Shown piece after piece: positions 59,702 through 64,000 of a DNA stretch of 64,000 bases (within the stretch, counting starts at the first letter, position 1; the number at the start of each line of letters is the position of its first letter). The notes beneath the pieces are model-generated. The model worked only from the letters and a program-made list of their open reading frames with translations, searched no databases and had not been told where the DNA came from. Position numbers and translations under genes: made by a program. The stretch is from Hymenoscyphus infarciens (Eukaryota; Ascomycota; Leotiomycetes; Helotiales; Helotiaceae). The stretch is taken from the NCBI GenBank assembly GCA_001414345.1, contig LLCB01000026.1, positions 62,001 to 126,000 on the forward strand, written 5' to 3'.

Positions 59702-60218
59702 GCAGTCAATTTATGATCGGACGAATTAGATCCATCCGCCTATGATTACATGTGGTCAGGGATTCGCGGGGGTTCGCAGATCTTGCCTACGGTTTGCATG
59801 TCTTGGGGGTCTAGGGACGGACGTTACGAATCTTCTGAATCTTCTCATGAAGGGATAACATCATGCATACCAGATAGTGCAATCAAGACGTGATTCTTCC
59901 AAGTTTTATCTTCTCCAAACCAGTGATATTTGTGAACAATGATGCTGTTGCCGAGCCTAAAAACTCGTCCCTAAGAAAGCAGAAATCTAGGCTTTCCTCC
60001 AATAAGTAAAAGATGAAGCAGTGGAATCCTATCAAGAAAGGCAATTCATCTACAGCAAGTCGCAGAATGATGCCAAGATTTCGTGCAGGACATAAGGCTG
60101 ACTAATAGCGATTTTTAGCCCCCCACGTGCCTTAAACGAAGAAGGGATCCCACACAACTCGTTCTCAGTAAAATCAAGCTGACAATCCATTTTTCAACAA
60201 CCATCAACTACCGCAAAA
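59702..60218. other. intergenic, RPP2 3' flank and RPS15 promoter
   Basis: CACGTG at 60124-60129 is the only motif noted. Confidence 0.5.
60124..60129. promoter_or_regulatory. CACGTG E-box upstream of RPS15
   Basis: CACGTG in context CCCACGTGCC, about 90 bp before the start codon. Second ribosomal-protein promoter here with this hexamer. Confidence 0.45.
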
Positions 60219-60966
60219 ATGGCTGACGAATACGTGCGTATCAAAGTTCTTACTTTTCTCTTGCCTTACAATCATCTGCGGGTGATTGCGATCACTCGCA
60301 GATGCGCAAATCGATGGCGCAGCCCCAAATTCGAGAAAGATACACCTGCTAACGAATATTCTTCAAATACAGGACGCCGAGGCCGCTGCCGAGATCAAGA
60401 AGAAGAGAACCTTCAGAAAGTTTTCCTACCGTGGAATTGACCTCGATCAGTACGCCTCCCATACATACCTACGATGAAGAATTTCAAAGGGGATCTTTCT
60501 TTTTCCAAAAAAAGACAAGCTAACCCTCTATTCTTACGAACAGACTCCTCGATCTCTCCTCCGATCAACTCCGTGATGTCGTTCACGCCCGTGCCCGTCG
60601 TCGTTTCAACCGTGGATTGAAGCGCAAGCCAATGGGTCTCATCAAGAAGCTCCGAAAGGCCAAGCAGGAGGCCAAGCCAAATGAGAAGCCGGATCTTGTC
60701 AAGACTCATTTGAGAAACATGATTGTTGTTCCTGAGATGATTGGTAGCGTTATCGGTATCTACTCTGGAAAGGAGTTCAACCAGGTTGAGATTAAGCCTG
60801 AGATGGTTGGACACTACTTGGGAGAATTCTCTATCTCTTAGTATGTTTTCCCGCCCCATCACATGTGCCGAAGGACATCTGCTAACATTTGAATAGCCAC
60901 CCAGTCAAGCATGGAAGACCTGGTATCGGCGCCACCCACTCTTCGCGTTTCATTCCTCTCAAGTAA
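60219..60966 (+). CDS. RPS15: 40S ribosomal protein S15 (uS19)
   Basis: Small-subunit head protein near the A site. Four exons (60219-60233, 60373-60449, 60544-60840, 60897-60966) give 152 aa. The first exon holds only MADEY. The core shows [60 protein letters not shown] and [20 protein letters not shown]. It ends HSSRFIPLK, the tail that reaches the decoding site. Fully typical in length and sequence. Confidence 0.97.
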
Positions 60967-62315
60967 ACTACTGGTACTTGGATGGTGTTCTGGGGTGTTA
61001 TGGGATTGCATATGGCTGCATTTACGACTCTCTCGGCATAATGGATGCTCTTGTAGGAGGATAGCAGGCAATGAAATAAAATCATGACAACCCTATAGCC
61101 AAATTCGTTGATGCAGCTGTTCTCGACTCCAATTTTTTTCCTTTCTTTGGAAAGTCTCGCCAGCCCTTCACTGCTTGCGCAAAGGATTCTTTCCCAAATT
61201 TGCCCTCCCGGATTTTCTCTTTACTTGAACTTTTCGCAGAATCCCTCAGTATGAATACATACTTGTACCCGATACCCATCTCAGTGATACCCCCGTACAT
61301 TCTACACCAACCCCTTTCTGTTTCTGTTATTCTCACGATTCCTTAAATAATTTGGTAATTCCAGGAACAATTTTTCTGTACAAACTCGGCTTTAATTGTT
61401 GATATACTTGTTAATTCTCATTTCAAGTACTCTACCGTTTTTGGTTCACAACCTGCTCGTTATTTGTTGTTTTGATAATCTGAGAAGTTCAGGTTCTCTC
61501 CCGGTTTGGATAACACGGGTCTTGGCCCTAATCCACCATCTCCGTTGTCCCCCTCTTTTCCTTTGCGATGATGGTTGTGTTAGGTTGCCGGGTACAGGAT
61601 TTCTGGGCTTGGGAGAGGTGATGGGGATTGTTGGAGTTGGAATAAGGCAGTAGGTTGTACTGTACATTTCCCAGCCGCGTGGAGAGAAGTTGTTAGAGCA
61701 CAAATATCAAGTAGTACACGGCTAACTGATCAAGGAATCAAAGATCATCCAACAGTTGACCGTGTAGCTGCATTATAAGTGGTTCGTCGCAATTGCCCTG
61801 TCGTACCTAGCAACATTACACGTACTGGAACTTCTAAGCTGCCATTGCAAGCTTCCATTGCAATTGCAAAAGTCAATTCTCTTCATTTTCCTAAACCTTC
61901 TCAAACAATATTTCACGATTCTCCCAAGGGGTCTCAAACAATAAAAATAAATTCGCTCGGTGGAACCGGAAAACTAAAGGGTTTCCGTGGGTTCCCGAGG
62001 GCCCGCGAGGGCTCTCACGAAGTATCGCTCCAGGAGAACATCACTTAATAACAAACCAGAAGCAAGGTAACATAGCAATTCGTCTAGCCCTTTCATGGTT
62101 TTACAATAGACCAACAAACATCACGATCAAATATTCAAGAACAAACAAATCATTGAAAAAAGCAGCCTTTTCATATTCCGATAATCTACAGCAAAGGCAA
62201 GGCAAAAAAAGAGCTATGTATCACGAAGCAAAAAGCAGATGTCTAAATTCCCCCAAACACCATCATCCCCTTGAAATAAGTCACCCCGTATGTACCTAGC
62301 ACCTCCCCTCAAGAA
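60967..62315. other. intergenic between convergent genes
   Basis: About 1.35 kb with no supported gene; short shadow frames only. Sequence near 61885 (CCTAAACCTTCTCAAACAAT) resembles one near 48720 (CCTAAATACTCTCAAACAAT). Confidence 0.5.
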
Positions 62316-64000
62316 CTACAAAGTCGACTCAAGAGCAAGAACCTATCCTATATTAGCCAAAATCAATTTGATCGGTGGTCAAACAACTTACAACCGCCGT
62401 TCTCGTAGGCAAATAAACCTGCGTAAAATTCTTTCTTCCATTCCACGGCATATCCGTAGTAAAGAACCTGGTCCCACTATCAATCCTCTCAAATCCACCA
62501 TAATCCCTAAGATCCGTATTGAGAACCACGCGATAAGTACCAGCTTGCTCAATACCAATTCGATAATCCGGGAAGCTCTGAGAAGGATGGAAGTTGAAGG
62601 CGAAAACCAATCCGGCACGCTCAAAGACAATGACCTTGTCTGATTCATTCTTCAAACTAATGTAAGCTTGAGGAGAGTGCAGCCAACCATATTTAGCTTC
62701 TGTGTTGTTCATCCCGGCATCGAATTCGTTCAAGAATCTGTAGCGGAGATCGTGGTCCTCGGTTAGGTTGAATTGACGACGAGCATACCAGAAGCTGTTG
62801 TCGTTTCCAGCTCGTGGGAAATCGAGCCATTCGGGGTGACCGAACTCGTTACCTTGGAAATTGAGGTACCCTTCACCGCCGAGAGCGTGTGTCAAGAGGC
62901 GAATCATCTTGTGCAGAGCCATTCCACGCTCAATGATGGGTGTGAATGGTGTCAAGTTAGACATATTAGTATACATCTCCGCGTCACAAAGATGCATCAT
63001 AATAGATTTATCTCCGACAAGCCTGAGATTGTCAGTTTAAGGATGCTGAAAAGATCGAATCAACTTACGCTTGATCGTGGCTTTCGCAATAGGCAATTGT
63101 CTTTTCGCCGTGACGTCTGTTTGTCAAAGTAAAGGCAATATTGGATAAATCCCACTCATCGTCCTTTTTCTCTTTCAAAATCTTGATCCACATATCAGGA
63201 ATAGCCATTGCGAGTCGATAATCGAAGCCGACTCCTCCCAGAGATAGTGAAAGACACAGCGCTGGCATACCAGAAACGTCTTCAGCAATTGTAATCATTT
63301 CCGGGTACAATTGGTGAAGCATCTCATTCGCAAGCATAAGGTAGACAATACCGCCATCATCAACCGAGGGGCCAAAGTACTCGTGATAGCCGCCCGAAAA
63401 TCCCCTACATTATGTTAGTAAAGACAGAGGTGTCGTATGCATACGTTACTTACGTTCCAATTCCATGATGGGTATAAAGCATGCTAGTAACGCCATCAAA
63501 TCGGAATCCATCAAATTTATACTCATCCATCCAGAAACGCAAATTACTTAGAAGAAATCTCAAAACCTCATGACTATCATAGTTGAATAATCTGCTGTCC
63601 CACAGCTCATGCTTACCCTTCGCACCCGCGTGAAAGTAGCATGCATCAGAACCGTCAAACTCATTAAGTCCATCAAGGACGTTCTTCGAGGCATGTGAGT
63701 GGACAACGTCCAAAAGAACTGTGATACCAAGGCCATGCGCAGTATCAATGAGCTCCTTCAAGTCATCTGGAGTCCCATATCGACTGCTTGCTGCGAAAAA
63801 GCTATTGATTTGGTAACCAAAACTGGCATAATAAGCGTGCTCCATGATTGCCATGAGTTGAATGATGTTGTATCCGAGGTGGTGGATTCTTGGAAGCATG
63901 TTCTTTGTAAACTCCTTGTATGTAGATACTCTCAATTCCGGAGAAGAGATACCGACATGTGCTTCGTATACCCTTGCACTCTCCGGCTTCTTTGGTCTTG
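62316..64000 (-). CDS. GLC3: 1,4-alpha-glucan (glycogen) branching enzyme, 5' end off window
   Basis: GH13 enzyme forming alpha-1,6 branches in glycogen. Visible exons: from beyond 64000 to 63454, 63404-63069, 63022-62392 and 62342-62316. GH13 regions are intact: [16 protein letters not shown] (nucleophile Asp), TIAEDVSG (acid/base Glu) and ESHDQALVGDKS. Upstream, [11 protein letters not shown] is the conserved domain start. The C-terminal beta domain ([20 protein letters not shown], then YGGFERID) leads to a 9-codon last exon; using the second AG (GATAG|GTT) gives the expected VVLALE ending, so the frame reading through to a stop near 62353 is intronic. The N-terminal carbohydrate-binding module lies outside the window. 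Confidence 0.95.

Noticed and set aside
62353..62391. Branching enzyme ending [11 protein letters not shown]
   Set aside because: Read-through past a GTAAGT donor; the spliced ending VVLALE fits the family.

Overview
The window is nuclear DNA of a filamentous ascomycete fungus. Genes carry many short spliceosomal introns (mostly 50-85 nt, GT...AG, with CTAAC/CTGAC-like branch sites just before the acceptor). The set includes fungal-type ATG8, NCE101-like, GGC1, RPC82 and Hook genes, an intron-bearing tRNA-His, and wide AT-rich intergenic spaces. Low gene density and the style of the orphan membrane and secreted proteins resemble Leotiomycetes (Helotiales/Sclerotiniaceae), but that placement is inference and no rRNA or barcode is present to test it.

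Layout. Positions 1-8600 are gene-poor and repeat-rich: microsatellites, a TTAGGC/TTGGGC hexamer array, a fold-back element, a degenerate tandem array near 5.5-6.1 kb, a G-quadruplex-like heptamer array, and a 443-bp DNA-transposon-like MITE (7449-7891) with ~39-bp terminal inverted repeats and a TTA target duplication. Next come an orphan membrane protein (8610-10071), an orphan secreted protein (10886-11682, minus), the endocytic scaffold Ede1 (13115-17414, minus), a small PLAC8 protein (20565-21135), the NatC subunit Naa35/Mak10 (23009-25691, minus), ATP synthase epsilon (26345-26736, minus), and QCR2 (27050-28614, minus) divergent from the RNA polymerase III subunit RPC82 (29155-31356). 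GGC1, a mitochondrial GTP/GDP carrier, follows (32114-33424).

The middle holds tRNA-His(GTG) (35092-35191, minus), an NCE101-like peptide (36151-36393), a fungal orphan with an unresolved splice or frame change (36643-39243), ATG8 (40077-40672, minus), coproporphyrinogen oxidase HEM13 (41379-42664), a ZSWIM7/Sws1/Shu2-like SWIM protein (43163-43960), and proteasome lid subunit RPN8 (44367-45544, minus) divergent from adenylate kinase (46115-47098).

The right part has an orphan five-exon gene (48355-49531), a Hook-family dynein adaptor (51912-54787, minus), a secreted I9-type inhibitor (55770-56116, minus), the cleavage factor Pcf11 (56828-58690), ribosomal proteins P2 (59263-59701) and uS19/S15 (60219-60966), and the 3' two thirds or so of glycogen branching enzyme (62316 to the right edge, minus).

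Most genes are unrelated housekeeping functions (mitochondrial energy metabolism, translation, protein turnover, endocytosis and transport); there is no operon, biosynthetic cluster or defence island. I did not find a convincing new multi-gene system. The most unusual material is non-coding: a family of TA-flanked fold-back elements with a shared end, the 443-bp MITE, the 5.5-6.1 kb tandem array, and two apparent GC-AG introns. Exon boundaries were placed by eye from splice signals, reading phase and family knowledge, so individual junctions may be off by a few bases.
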